This document shows, in pieces, positions 22,603 through 33,404 of a stretch of 64,000 nt of DNA; within the stretch, counting starts at the first letter, position 1, and every line of letters starts with the position of its first letter. Source of the DNA: Acanthosepion lycidas (taxonomy: Eukaryota > Mollusca > Cephalopoda > Sepiida > Sepiidae). A model generated the notes under the pieces. That model was not told where the DNA came from, searched no databases, and worked only from the letters and a program-made list of their open reading frames with translations. The position numbers and the translations under genes are program-made. The DNA is taken from the NCBI GenBank assembly GCA_963932145.1, contig OZ010573.1, positions 88,774,663 through 88,838,662 on the forward strand, read 5' to 3'.

Positions 22603-22675
22603 CAAGTATAGGACTGGTGTATACAGAATAAATTACAATAAACAAAAATAGAAATTTTAAAGGTGTGCTCAATAC

Positions 22676-22870
22676 AGAGTACACCAAATATAATTTATTC
22701 GAAAATTATAACATAAATATTTAATAAAATCACTACAAAAACAGCCATTTTGTTTCAACACTTCTGGTGTCTTATCAATAAAACATCACAAGTGTTGAAA
22801 CAAAATGTCTATTTTTTTATATCATATCTATGTTATAATTTTCTAATAAATTATATTTGCTCTACTCTCT
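22676..22870. repeat. Large hairpin, arms about 90 bp
   Basis: 22676-22765 (CACCAAATATAATTTATT.. to CATTTTGTTTCAACACTT) pairs with 22786-22870 read backwards (AAGTGTTGAAACAAAATG.. to AAATTATATTTG), with a loop of about 20 bases. On the minus strand the apex contains TTGATAAGACAC and GTGTTGAAAC, a hammerhead-like order with one core change. Confidence 0.7.
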
Positions 22871-22871
22871 C

Positions 22872-22955
<84 letters not shown>

Positions 22956-22958
22956 AAG

Positions 22959-23385
22959 AAATATAGTCTTAAGGTGTGCTATATTTATGGAATAAAGTGC
23001 TCAATATCAGAGATAGAGCGTGTGTAAATATAAAAGTGAACATAGAAGTCAACACTTAGAGGCGACAGTCTGTTTCATGCTATATGCAATCGTCAGGCCA
23101 CGTGTGCTGTTATTTTTCTCGGCTATTTATATATATACGGGTTAAAGCTATTTGTTCAGTTTTGGGGTTGATTGTTGTAGTTCATTCTAAGTATTATTTT
23201 GGCGGGAACAGTTTTTAATAGATTATCTTTATTTGGGATTGGTTTGTTTATTTATTTACTTGGATGAATTCAGGTTAATTTATTTTACTTGTATATTTTC
23301 TCTTTTCGGTTTTCGATTTTTAAGTAACATAGTATTTTTTTTTTTTATGTTTTATTTCTAATTTTTTTTTTTTTTGCTTATTAGT
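22959..23385 (-). mobile_element. PLE-B (Neptune-like) terminal repeat / 3' UTR, copy 1
   Basis: Nearly identical to 33693-34340 but missing about 190 bp that is present in that copy (33886-34076). It directly abuts (TA)n at its left end and an AT-rich run at its right end, with no coding part. The minus strand is the sense strand, judged from the downstream position of this block relative to the coding frame at 34371-35464. It contains a hammerhead motif (see 23056-23104). Confidence 0.75.
23056..23104 (-). ncRNA. Type I hammerhead ribozyme motif, copy 1
   Basis: Minus strand: GGC (stem I), CTGACGA (core), TTGC-ATATA-GCAT (stem II, one U-U at its base), GAAA, then CAGACTGTC. This gives stem III ACA/UGU with loop GAC and the cleavage triplet GUC, followed by GCC closing stem I. 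All invariant core bases are met by hand. Hammerheads are known in PLE pseudo-LTRs, where they process tandem transcripts. Activity is not shown. Confidence 0.65.
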
Positions 23386-23388
23386 ATA

Positions 23389-23433
<45 letters not shown>

Positions 23434-23639
23434 ATTTTTGATATAATTAAAAAATATCAAAATTTTGAAAAGACATTATTTGACAAATAATTAAAAGGTA
23501 ATTAATACAATTTAAAAAAAAAATAAGATGCAAACCAATTATCGCGGTTTCTACCGATTTGGTATCGTCATGTAGTAAAATGTTACTGCCTGGCGATACC
23601 AGGTAGAGTGTATGTAACTTAAATGTGAAAATTGAAGTT

Positions 23640-23690
23640 AACATTCAGTTGCGATAGTCTCTGTCATGCTTAAAAGTAATCGACATATAT
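23640..23690 (-). ncRNA. Eroded hammerhead of the PLE-B family
   Basis: Minus strand aligns with the motif at 23056-23104 (..CGATTACTTTTAAGCATGAC.. ..GACTATCGCA..TGTTAACTTC) but the CUGA and GAAA bases are altered. It is a third, dead terminal copy. Confidence 0.4.
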
Positions 23691-23709
23691 GTATGAGCCA
23701 ATGAGAAAG

Positions 23710-25330
23710 CGAGAGAGAGGAAGAGTCGAAAAAGCAAGCTTACACTGTTTAAAAATATGGATATCTACTCAAACACGCGTATTCACACGTTTTATATAAT
23801 AACAAACCCAAAATTCGGATTATTAATAATTTCCTTTATTTCCGAAGAGTTTCAGATGCGAAAATAAACATAGTATTCGAGTGATCCGTATTAGAGATAT
23901 GATTTTTTTTAAATAGTGTAACAGAAGTGTGCTTGACTCTAAGCTTTCATTGAGTGAACGGTATAAAGCACACTAGGAATAAGGTGTTGAGCATTTTGCT
24001 CGAAATTGTGGTTAAACTGTTCATATTGTGTTATTGTTTTGTTCAAGTAATATTGACTACCAAAGTCATTTTCAAAAATGAATTTGCTCTCTGTGTACTA
24101 AGCAAAATACCTTTATCTACATCGGGTACATCCATTAAGTTTCAATACCTAAGATTTGAAATGGATTTTTAAAAAATGAAAAAAATCATACTAGACGCTT
24201 TCATTTTAGCTTTAATTGGTATCTAAATTATTAAATTTACTATTTCCTGTAAGCAAAATACTCTGGTATATTTCAAACAGAAATTATATTGATTATAATC
24301 TCAACTCCTTGGCCGCTTTCATAAAATTGATAAATATCGACCATTTTGATACATTTGTAAACTAAAGTTAATTCTCGGTTTCAAAAATCTTCCAAAAATG
24401 CAATATACTTTTCTGAAATTTTATTTGAGTACTGTTATCTGATTTAAATTATAATTAATACAATTTGAAAAAAATATTATTTACTTTAAATTTTAAATAA
24501 TAGAGAAATGGAATTTTAAAACAAATGGTAGCCGTGATTATGGGATTATCACTGTCCCTTGTCATTCGTAGATCACTTAGCAAGTGACGATAATATCTGT
24601 CATCATTTTTAATTTTCTTCTACGAAGACTTTATCTGTTAAAGAATAATTTAAGAACATGATGGGTGAGAGTCTTTCTTATATAATTTTGAAGTACTCAT
24701 TATTGTTTGAAATTATTCACCGTTATGTAAAGTCATCGCTGTTATTTTCTGATTATGTCTGCATGGGCGACCATATTTTCAAACAGATGAACCTTACGTA
24801 ATATTTTATATATAATTTTTTTTTTTTTTTTAAATATTGGGTGTAAATGACTTATTTATATATTCAGTTTTTGATTCGTAAATATATTTTTCAATTAGTA
24901 ACAATATCATTTAACCGGATTGAAATAATGCACTATTTATAAACGATTAATATAATTTTAAATTAATATAATTAAAATTTAAAAAAGAAAAAAAATGTAA
25001 TCAATACTTGTAAAGATTCGTCGATTTTTTTTCTTAAGGCAATATGAGGAATCTTATTTATGAAAGCAATTAAAAGCTAATTAAATAATGTCATCGTTTT
25101 ATTGGATATTTTATTTTACGATTCGTAGCTGATTTTTGGTAACTGGAAGCCGTGTTTTATAAAAAAAAGAAAAATTAAATAAAAACCAAACAAAAAAAAA
25201 AACTAAAAAACTGATGATTTAAATTCTCCATAAACTAATAACTTTAATTAATAATTAGTTAATAATTTTAGCTAATAAACAAATTTTGAGATTTAAATTT
25301 TATTTCTCGAAATTTCATGAAATTAAGTAA
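23710..25330. other. AT-rich DNA, nothing recognised
   Basis: A (GA)-rich patch at 23709-23722 and homopolymer A/T runs. The plus frame 23954-24172 has no family signature. Confidence 0.5.
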
Positions 25331-25690
25331 ATGGCTGGATGTGCGAGTAACATAAGTAAAAAAAAAGTATTTTTATCAATATTTTCTAAGAAAGAAATTT
25401 CAAAAATATTTTTTTTGTTTTTTTAAATAAGTCCTGAAAGTTTCATTAAGATCCGACAATTGTTTGATTTTTGCAAGAATTTCCAAATCTATGTGTTTTT
25501 CACCTGAAAAGAAGTGCTAAAACACTACTCTTAAATATTATGTCGACCGCTGAGGTAAAAAAAAAAAAAAAAAAAAATCAACACACACACAAGATTTTTA
25601 ATAAAAAATTTCAAACATGCTAGAAAGGAAAAAATGCTTTGCTCATTTTGACGATAAATCTTTGTTTTTATTAACTTCAGTGCCTTTTTT
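25330..25690 (-). repeat. Dispersed AT-rich repeat, copy 3 (inverted)
   Basis: TCCGACAATTGTTTGATTTT at 25451 is the reverse complement of the block near 10370. ATTTTGACGATAAATCTTTG near 25646 is the reverse of the block near 10200. It also contains an A-run at 25557-25577. Confidence 0.45.
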
Positions 25691-25806
25691 CATCATGTTA
25701 TATTGTTTTTCTTCGAGCAAGTCGAAATAACTAGTCTACATAGTGGTATTCTTTGAAGAAATGAAAGTTTTAACGGTTATTGGGAAAAGAGCCGCACCAA
25801 AGTGAA

Positions 25807-25876
<70 letters not shown>

Positions 25877-25989
25877 TTAAATGTATCAGATGCACTTTTG
25901 AATGAATTTAGCAATTAAATTGAAACTCTCTGCTGAAAGAAGCTTACTTTCACGAACAATGCTTTATAAAGAATATTCTAAGAATGGGG

Positions 25990-26260
25990 AGATACGTTGG
26001 AGTAATAATTGCGCTTGGATTGAGGAATTGGAGAGCTGAGTTCGAATTCTAGTCGAGTTCATTACATTCACTTACGTATGTATTGGGAAATGTATGAATA
26101 CATCTCTTCCCTCCAGCTATGGGTAAAATAGCAGGACAGACTGGGAGAAGGAAGCCTGCTGCCTTGTGCACCCTGCCTGTTTAGGCAAAGTTTAGAAGGT
26201 AACATCAAAACAAACCCGCCTCCTTTGGTGACAGAAAATAATGAACGATTCGAACAAATT
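25990..26260 (+). mobile_element. tRNA-related SINE-like repeat
   Basis: Contains GAGGAATTGGAGAGCTGAGTT then TCGAATTCTAG (B-box-like) and CATTCACTTACGTATGTATT. The same order is seen in reverse at 13940-14010 and in part at 20680-20790. The body (CTTCCCTCCAGCTATGGGTA .. CCTTTGGTGACAG) matches 13860-13920 in reverse. There is no obvious poly(A) end. Confidence 0.55.
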
Positions 26261-26477
26261 TAAATCTAAGACATTTCATGGCGCTGTGGACCTCTCTGAT
26301 GTTCGAGCATCAACTTATGTATCACCCACAGATATTTAGCCAACGACGATCCTAACAATGCTTCGACATAAAAAAGAAAAATGCGTTTTACAACACGAAG
26401 TAAAAATGTAAATAAAATGCTGGAGATCAATTTGACTTACTTCCCTTTGTTTCACAAAAGTAAGGATATGTTAAATA

Positions 26478-26538
26478 TTAGGCTGGTGCAAAAATAATCA
26501 CGGTTTTTGACGTATTTATTTATTTTGCACCAACCTAA
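26478..26538. mobile_element. Mariner-type MITE, 61-bp deletion form
   Basis: TTAGGCTGGTGCAAAAATAA and TTTTGCACCAACCTAA ends with TA on both sides. The interior is shortened to a single arm with TTTTTGACGTATTTA. Confidence 0.8.
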
Positions 26539-26554
26539 TAATAGTTTAGAGAAG

Positions 26555-26854
26555 AGTATCTCCACTCGGAATTCCCGAGTTTGACCTTTGAGATCAGATA
26601 CACGACAAAACAAAAGAAGTCGATTTCGATTGGCTGACCGAGCGTAGGAATGATAGTATCTCCACTCGGAATTCCCGAGTTTGACCTTTGAGATCAGATA
26701 CACGACAAAACAAAAGAAGTCGATTTCGATTGGCTGACCGAGCGTAGGAATGATAGTATCTCCACTCGGAATTCCCGAGTTTGACCTTTGAGATCAGATA
26801 CACGACAAAACAAAAGAAGTCGATTTCGATTGGCTGACCGAGCGTAGGAATGAT
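26555..26854. repeat. Perfect tandem repeat, 3 x 100 bp
   Basis: Units at 26555, 26655 and 26755 appear identical base for base. Each contains an imperfect dyad (ACTCGG..CCGAGT) in its first 25 bases and ends GAGCGTAGGAATGAT. Their identity implies recent amplification. Two long minus frames (26452-26703 and 26594-26803) are just the repeat read through. Confidence 0.95.
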
Positions 26855-27055
26855 AGAGTTATAGAAATGCTTTTCAGTGAGTCGACACTTAACTGTCGTA
26901 AACGTGTTGACTTTCGTGACTGCAACGTGTCCCAGTACAGGAAGAGAACAGCCCCCACTAGCTATTTAGAAGACGTATACTTTGACGTAAATAAAATAGT
27001 TACATTAAAATTCCCTGTGTTAAAGTTCTCTTTTATCTCCGAAACAAAAAACATC

Positions 27056-27239
27056 TAGGTTGGTGCAAAAATAATAACGTAATAATGTCGTTTTTTGACG
27101 TATTTTTTACTCACGCTCATCAAAAACCATTCCTTCTATTAGGTTGGTGCAAAGATAATGACGTAATAATGTCGTTTTTTGACGTATTTTTAACGTCAAA
27201 AAACGACATTGTTACGTCATTATATTTGCACCAACCTAA
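27056..27239. mobile_element. Mariner-type MITE (27139-27239) beside a half copy (27056-27107)
   Basis: The full copy has ends TTAGGTTGGTGCAAAGATAA and TTTGCACCAACCTAA, with TA on both sides and a GTCGTTTTTTGACGT palindromic interior. The half copy to its left stops at a GACGTATTTTTTACT junction. The 30 bases between (CTCACGCTCATC..ATTCCTTCTA) recur to the left of the MITE at 32450. Confidence 0.85.
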
Positions 27240-27242
27240 TAG

Positions 27243-27482
27243 CAATCACCGGCCGTGAAAGAAGACGGCGAACTCATTATGGAATTGAAGCCGTCGCCTC
27301 AACACCACAGGCACCTAGGATCTATACAAATGACGGTTAAAGATATCCTTAAGAGTTCTGTCCCCCAACGTCTCAGAGCGATGATTTTGCCAAGAATCGA
27401 AATTCAACAAAACATTTTACCTGGCATAACCATTGACCTATGCCCCATTCGAACGGAAGTAAACAATTTAATTAAGCAATAA
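27243..27482 (+). CDS. Unrecognised open frame ending at AATAAA
   Basis: A frame open from a stop at 27240 to TAA at 27480, with its first ATG at 27279. The stop codon overlaps an AATAAA (CAATAAAAACTC). Codon use is more even and GC higher than around it, so it could be a terminal exon or a retrocopy. The sequence (HRHLGSIQMTVKDILKSS.. ..TIDLCPIRTEV) matches no family I know. It starts directly after a MITE end, which could have cut it. Confidence 0.3.
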   Translation, partial: QSPAVKEDGELIMELKPSPQHHRHLGSIQMTVKDILKSSVPQRLRAMILPRIEIQQNILPGITIDLCPIRTEVNNLIKQ

Positions 27483-28559
27483 AAACTCATTCTTCATTCT
27501 TTTATCAGTTCTTATCGTGATAAAAATGAAGAAGAAATAACGGATAATTTATTGTTCATATGCTGTTACATATACGAGTGTTGCTCAAAACTGTAAATAT
27601 TGTTTACTGCTAGTTTCTGACCGATGTCTGCTTAATTGACAGCTGAATAATGATTAATGACAGTAGAAAAAGCATAAATTTCTTTCTCAATGGTCAACAG
27701 TATTTCCTTTAGTTTTCCGTCACACGCAGCATTTTATTTCATCATTAAATAATTGCAAATGATTTCTCCCTTCCGTGTATTTTCTCATTTTAAATATTTC
27801 ATTTAATCTAAAATTATTTTCGAATGTCACCCTGTTCTTGACATTGTGTCAACTGGTCTGCCTTGGTAGGATTCAGTTTTATCAGTTGAGGAATTGAAGA
27901 GAAAATCTGATAAACAAGAATTTGCGAAGTGTTTAGAAGATTAATATTCTTGCAAACATTTATGTTTGATTTTCGTTTTAGAAATCAAAAATATCAAGTT
28001 TGAACAACAAGAATTACCATTTCCTTACGCCAGTAACCTAAAGTTTCCAGTGTTTCAAATATCATTATGCTTCTTCTTTGGAAAAAATTGGAAAGAGAAA
28101 ACGGAAAAATTAAAAAAAAATTGAAAACATTTTAGGTGAACAAAAGTGAAATGAAGTAAACTATGACGGGAGAAACCGTCTATATCGTCCGATTAAAACA
28201 AGATGAAGTTCAGTTGAAATTTACTACTTTGGTGGGAGACTTGAGAAACCTCTCCCCGCCGTAGGGATGGGCGATTACGTAACCACTCCTCTTAGTTGTA
28301 CCAACAAAACCTTAAGAAATAAATAGTTTTACATTTTGGGCTTGTCTGCAGATGTTGCCGGAAGTTTTTCAGGGTTGACAGCCAACCGCCTTTGGGGCTC
28401 CACTCGGAGTACTCTGTCTTGAATTACTTCATAGCCTTTTCTGTATTTGGATATGACTGCAAGTCATTGGAATTTTAAAACAAGGGTTATCCTTTCCATA
28501 AACGGACTGCCTTTCTGAGCAGACCAGCTTCAACTACTCGAAGTAGCTGTTAATATGAC

Positions 28560-29070
28560 ATCTGTCGTCCGCATTCCCACGTCTTCGGTTTCGACCTGGA
28601 CTTAACGTTCGGCAGATATTTTAGGAATGCGATAGAAGCGTTGGATAAAATCCTCCAAAATGAAGAAGAGGACTGAAGCAACAGAAATGTAACTCTACAG
28701 AAGGATGTTGAGGATACCATGGACCGAACATGTGAATAACGACAAAGTTTTAGAGAAAATGGAAACAACAAGGAAATACTTAAAAAAATAAAAAGCTTAT
28801 ACTTAACATCAGGAAGAGAGAGTTAAGGTTTCTGTGATACATGATGAGGCAGGAGGGTTGGAATATCTGATACGCACGGGTCAGATACAGGGAAAGAGGG
28901 ACATAGGGAAACTGTGCATCACATAGTGACCTTCAGTATATGGATAGCGGAAAAGCGTTTAGGAAAAATAACATAGACAACATTTATAAATTTACAAGAA
29001 GAGGAAGTTGTAGAGAGCCATGATTGCTTATGACTTGAAGGCACACGGCCCATAATGAAGAAGATGGAAG
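28560..29070 (+). mobile_element. RTE-type LINE C-terminal fragment
   Basis: Translating across stops: NEEED.SNRNVTLQKDVEDTM then a WTEHV-like block, then METTRKYL, KRELRF..YMMRQEGWNI, then a terminal FTRRGSCREP.LL block before 29060. This is the same C-terminal signature as at 62700-63070. It has many stops and is dead. Confidence 0.6.
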
Positions 29071-29408
29071 CACTTTATAGACAGTGATGGCTTGTCCTTA
29101 CTAACACTCCTGACAATGACAATCTTTTGAAATGATAATAAAAAGGAAATAAATAGAAATAACAGTTGTTAAATAAACAAGATGAATAGACTGTGATTTT
29201 GCAAAAAAAGAAAAAAAATGATCTTGTAAAATATGTTAAAAAGAATAAGCCAATAAAGAAATAAATGGTATACATCTTCTCTATACTGCATAATGATATT
29301 TGTAAACACCGGAAACTTTAGGTTACTGGCTGAAGCAAAAGATGATCTTTTTTCTTCAAAATTGTGTACGATCACGGTTTTCCTCAATTTCTGTAGCTTT
29401 TAGTAAAT

Positions 29409-29410
29409 TT

Positions 29411-29493
<83 letters not shown>
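29409..29493. repeat. (TC)n(TA)n microsatellite
   Basis: CT repeats (29409-29437) run straight into TA repeats, then GTGT-rich DNA. Long frames on both strands are artefacts of the repeat. Confidence 0.9.
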
Positions 29494-29495
<2 letters not shown>

Positions 29496-29532
29496 GCGTG
29501 TGTATGTGTGTGTCTGTGTCTACATAATCCTT

Positions 29533-29874
29533 AAAATTTAAATTCAAACTCAGCGTTCCGACTGCACGTTCCAAAACAATAACACATTTCTCATAGCATT
29601 TTTCGGATTACAACCCTGTTTTCGTTGTCCACTTATTACTGAAAGTAAAAACAAGAACACAATCTATTTCATACCTGAGGATGACTGTAGGAACAGACGA
29701 AAGCTTGTAAAAATAAAAAGACCTAATGCAACTGAAATTTATAAAACAGGATCTTTTCATTCATAAACTGGTTCGGGGTTTTTGTATATTATTTGAATTG
29801 TTCGCGAAGATGGATTTCTCGTCATTTAAATCATTAACCTTTGTATTTTTTTATGTATGAATAATTTATATTTG

Positions 29875-29936
<62 letters not shown>

Positions 29937-30300
29937 GTTCAATTTATAATTACATGAATCATTCATACAAAAAAATATATAGAGGTTAATGATTTAAATG
30001 GCGAGAATACATCTTCGCAAACAATTTCAATAATCTACACTAACCCCGAACCTGTATATGAATGATATGATCCCTGTTTATAAATTCCAGTTTCATAAAG
30101 TCTTTTTTTAGTTTTGAAAATCTTTCTTCTGTTCCTACAGACATCCTCAGGTATGGAAATAGATTTGTTCTTGTTTTTTACTTCTCGGTAATAAGAGGAC
30201 AACGAAAATATTGATGTAATCCGAAAAAATGCTATGAGAAATGTGTTATTATTTTGGAACGTGCGGTGGCAACGCTGAGTTTGAATTTTAAATTTTAAGG
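29533..30300. repeat. Large AT-centred palindrome (arms about 350 bp)
   Basis: Left arm 29533-29877 and right arm 29934-30300 are inverted copies at perhaps 80-85 percent by eye, flanking (TA)n at 29878-29933. Matching pairs: CACGTTCCAAAACAATAACAC (29564) with GTGTTATTATTTTGGAACGTG (30242); CATACCTGAGGATG (29671) with CATCCTCAGGTATG (30142); and CATTTAAATCATTAACCT (29824) with AGGTTAATGATTTAAATG (29984). The minus frame 30035-30364 runs through the right arm. Each arm carries CTGAGGATG.CTGTAGGAACAGA.GAAA, a hammerhead-like order. Confidence 0.85.
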
Positions 30301-30369
30301 TTGTGCGTTTTTGTACAAATATAGTAATAAGAGAATTCTTTTGTACTGGTAGGTTTTCCCTCAATGTGG

Positions 30370-30500
30370 TATGAACTATATTGTTGATGCAAGACTCTTC
30401 GTTAAGGCGAGTCGAGTTCTTCAGTTACTAGCGTGTTTGTCTAAAAATAAATACGTCTAAATTTACCTTCATCTGTCTGTGGATGACTACATATATATAT
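30370..30500 (+). repeat. Partial copy of the 36.4-kb hammerhead element
   Basis: AATGCAAGACTCTTC-type block (30390-30402), GTCTAAAAATAAATACGTCTAAA and CTTCATCTGTCTGTGGATGAC (30469-30488) match 36575-36660 and 36476-36486. The ribozyme core itself is deleted. It abuts (AT)n at 30490. Confidence 0.5.
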
Positions 30501-30509
30501 ATATATATG

Positions 30510-30561
<52 letters not shown>
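30490..30561. repeat. (AT)n microsatellite
   Basis: Interrupted once by GACTAC, which duplicates the bases to its left. Other nearby arrays: (AT)n at 31050-31100, (CA)n/(GT)n palindrome at 31597-31645, and (AAT)n at 31910-31940. Confidence 0.9.
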
Positions 30562-30564
<3 letters not shown>

Positions 30565-31046
30565 CACCATTATCTTTAGTGCGTAAGTGTAGAGGAATCG
30601 GACATGCATGCCCTTTAACGTCTGGAATTCGCTTTTATAACCGAAATTTAGGCTCGGATATGGTGTTGCTCGACCAACGTTGAATTATCTGTTTAACCTC
30701 GTTGGCCCTTTTATGAATTTATATCAGCCAACTTAAGTTTCTTACAGGTAACGGAAACAACAGTAATTTTTGGAATGGTCTTTTCATATGCAATTCTGAA
30801 ATAGGTTATCCAAACTTTGCACCATCGATGTGGCCTCCAAATTGCTTCAACTAGAGAAATGGTTATCCTGAAAAAAAGGGGATAATGATTCGATACCTAT
30901 AGGAGATACAATATTTCTTTTGTTGGACCTCTCAGTCTAAACCATTTGTTTTTATTTTCACTATTTTACAAAATAAAAAAATAAAGATAACGACCCAAAT
31001 GCAATTTTGCTGTTACACGATTTGGACAATTTTGCTGTTACACACA

Positions 31047-31105
<59 letters not shown>

Positions 31106-31906
31106 TTTATTTAAAAATATGATTGCAACACGCTACATAACAGTTCTCATGTTTCAAAACAAGAGCCGAAAACTTCAATATAATTATTTGAATTAAATTG
31201 AATTAAAGTAAGCTCTGTTCCATCTTCAAGCGAAATTTTTTTGGAATAACTTATTTTTTAAATTTACGTGTTTTAACAGCAGATTCATTATTGAAATCAA
31301 AATTTCCATGGTAACGGCCAGGGCGATTGTTCATATAGAGAGGGGCGCAGGGTGTTAATAATTTGTATCAGTATAGAGTTACATTCATAGGTGTCAAGTC
31401 AGGGTGAAGTTGGGGTGTCTAAATATAAAACGGAAGATGATTTCGTCTAGTCTGGTTTACGTGTCTATGGAGATTTATTTATTTTTTTATGCTCTACTTT
31501 TGTATCGAGCACTATTTCTTTAAAATAATAACAAAAATACTAAAGAACTTTGGATTATTTACCTAAACAGTTCTTTCCTATTTTCTATATATTTTCACAC
31601 ACACACACACACACATACACGTGTGTGTGTGTGTGTGTGTGTATGCTAATATTATTATATATGACTATCGTTCTGCTAATATTATATTCAACATTTTATA
31701 AGGCATAGAATTTCTTTTGCTATCTTTTTTCATTCGTTTTTTTCTTCTATAAATTCTTAAATGTTTAAATCGTATTTGCATTAATACAAGCTTATTTTCG
31801 GTTAATCTCCGATTTTACACTTTACATATATTTTCTTGTAACATTTATTCCGGTTTGTGGCCTATTATTGCAGGGGAGGGGAAAGACGAAAATATTTCAA
31901 TTGGCA

Positions 31907-31943
<37 letters not shown>

Positions 31944-32448
31944 CTTTTGACGACTTCAAACATTTGAACAATTACAGAAGTTGACGAAGATGCATCATTT
32001 TTACCGATATCCCATGAATGTCTTGAAACAGTTAACAAATCTCTTATGCTGTTTTCCCTTTTCTCTCATTTCTTCTCTGTATCGAGTCTGATTTTTTTTT
32101 TCATTGGAGGCTTTCCTTTTGCATTTAAATTAATTTTTGCTTTATTTTGCTACACTTTTGGCGTTGGATGTTTTAATTTTCGAAGATGAGGTTTTCGCAT
32201 ATTTAAAATTTTTTTATTTTATTTTTCCAGGTTTTGTTTCAATTACGCCTCGTTTCTTATAAATATCATTGTGTTCTATTTTCCACATTCAGATTATCTC
32301 CCCATCTTTTCATTTCCTGCAATTATTTATTACACTTTTCTTTTGTCACGCTCATTTTTTGTTCTGTTTTCCCTTAATTCTGATATTAATTTTTCGTTCT
32401 TCATTATTTTTTTTCATTTACTCACGCTCATCTCAAACCATTCCTTCT
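30562..32448. other. AT-rich DNA with simple repeats, no gene
   Basis: Apart from the arrays at 31050-31100, 31597-31645 and 31910-31940, and T-rich low-complexity DNA at 32040-32440, nothing is recognisable. Confidence 0.5.
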
Positions 32449-32449
32449 A

Positions 32450-32551
32450 TTAGGTTTGGTGCAAAGATAATGACGTAATAATGTCGTTTTTTGACGTATT
32501 TTTAAGGTAAAAAAACGACATTATTACGTCATTATTTTTGCACCAACCTAA
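32450..32551. mobile_element. Mariner-type MITE (102 bp)
   Basis: TTAGGTTTGGTGCAAAGATA and TTTTTGCACCAACCTAA ends, TA duplications, palindromic GTCGTTTTTTGACGT interior. Left flank shared with the copy at 27139. Confidence 0.85.
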
Positions 32552-32555
32552 TAGT

Positions 32556-33400
32556 TGCTATCATCACATCTCACTTTATTCATCCACTTAACGAAAACGT
32601 CTTCTATTTATTTTTTTTTTCTTTTCCTATCATTTGTACTTTTGACGAAATTAAACGGAAGAGAACCGAAGCTAAAAATTGTCACCAATTAATTCTTTGC
32701 GAAATGACCGAGACACATTTTCCCGCTCGGAGAGCGAATAGAAAAAAAAAATCAAGAATAATTTCATTTGCAAGCGGCATCAACTATCTAAATGGCGCTA
32801 AATTCTAATTGCGTCAGATTTATACAAGCGAATTAATTTAATTAACTTAATTAAAATAGCAATTAACGAAATCAGAAATTTCATTCGGGACTAACCTCAC
32901 AATCTCTTAGTAACACCCAATTAACTGTCACCTCAAAACGTATCAACTGATTCCTTATTTGGAATAAAAATCACTGGTGACTTATGATGCATGCATGAAA
33001 TATTATTGCTTTTTATTTTCTTCATAGAATAGCGAGCGTAAAAATTTCAAATAGTTATATTGGATATAAAAAAATTTACATATTTGTCTTCTATAATGAT
33101 GAATATTGAATTTTTTTTTATTGATAGTGGCCCAATAGCTGTGTTGATTTACTAAGCGTACTTTGTTCTGGCACAAGGCCAAAATGATGGGAGTCAAAGT
33201 GAGGATCGAGCTCACTAATCAGTCATAATTGATCTAGCGATATAAGTTTGATAACCATTATACCACGTCGAAGTACCTAGTGTAATGGCGTTAGCCAGCG
33301 GAGTGCCCGATAGTCATAAATGTGTTTAAACTTTGCTGAATATATGTATTTTTAGAGATGTCCGTATTATTTAGATATAATACACACACACCAAAACACA
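32556..33400. other. Unassigned AT-rich DNA
   Basis: No supportable feature. The minus frame 33003-33215 has no family signature. Confidence 0.5.
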
Positions 33401-33404
33401 CACA

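Larger units (their letters stand above)
22340..23700. repeat. Nested foldback region around (TA)n arrays with PLE-type ends
   Basis: The block 22466-22546 (TTGTATTGATTAC.. to TAATTATATCAAAAAT) is the reverse complement of 23423-23512, so two PLE-like ends face each other about 0.9 kb apart. Each carries a hammerhead-like core at a similar distance from its AT-rich end (22376-22402 plus; 23545-23575 minus). Between them lie (TA)n at 22541-22601, a 90-bp-arm hairpin (22676-22870), (CT)n(TA)n at 22866-22952, and a PLE-B terminal copy (22959-23385). Confidence 0.6.

Noticed and set aside
26452-26803. Two overlapping minus-strand proteins with identical segments
   Set aside because: Direct result of the 3 x 100 bp tandem repeat; 100 is not a multiple of three, so the frame would shift each unit.
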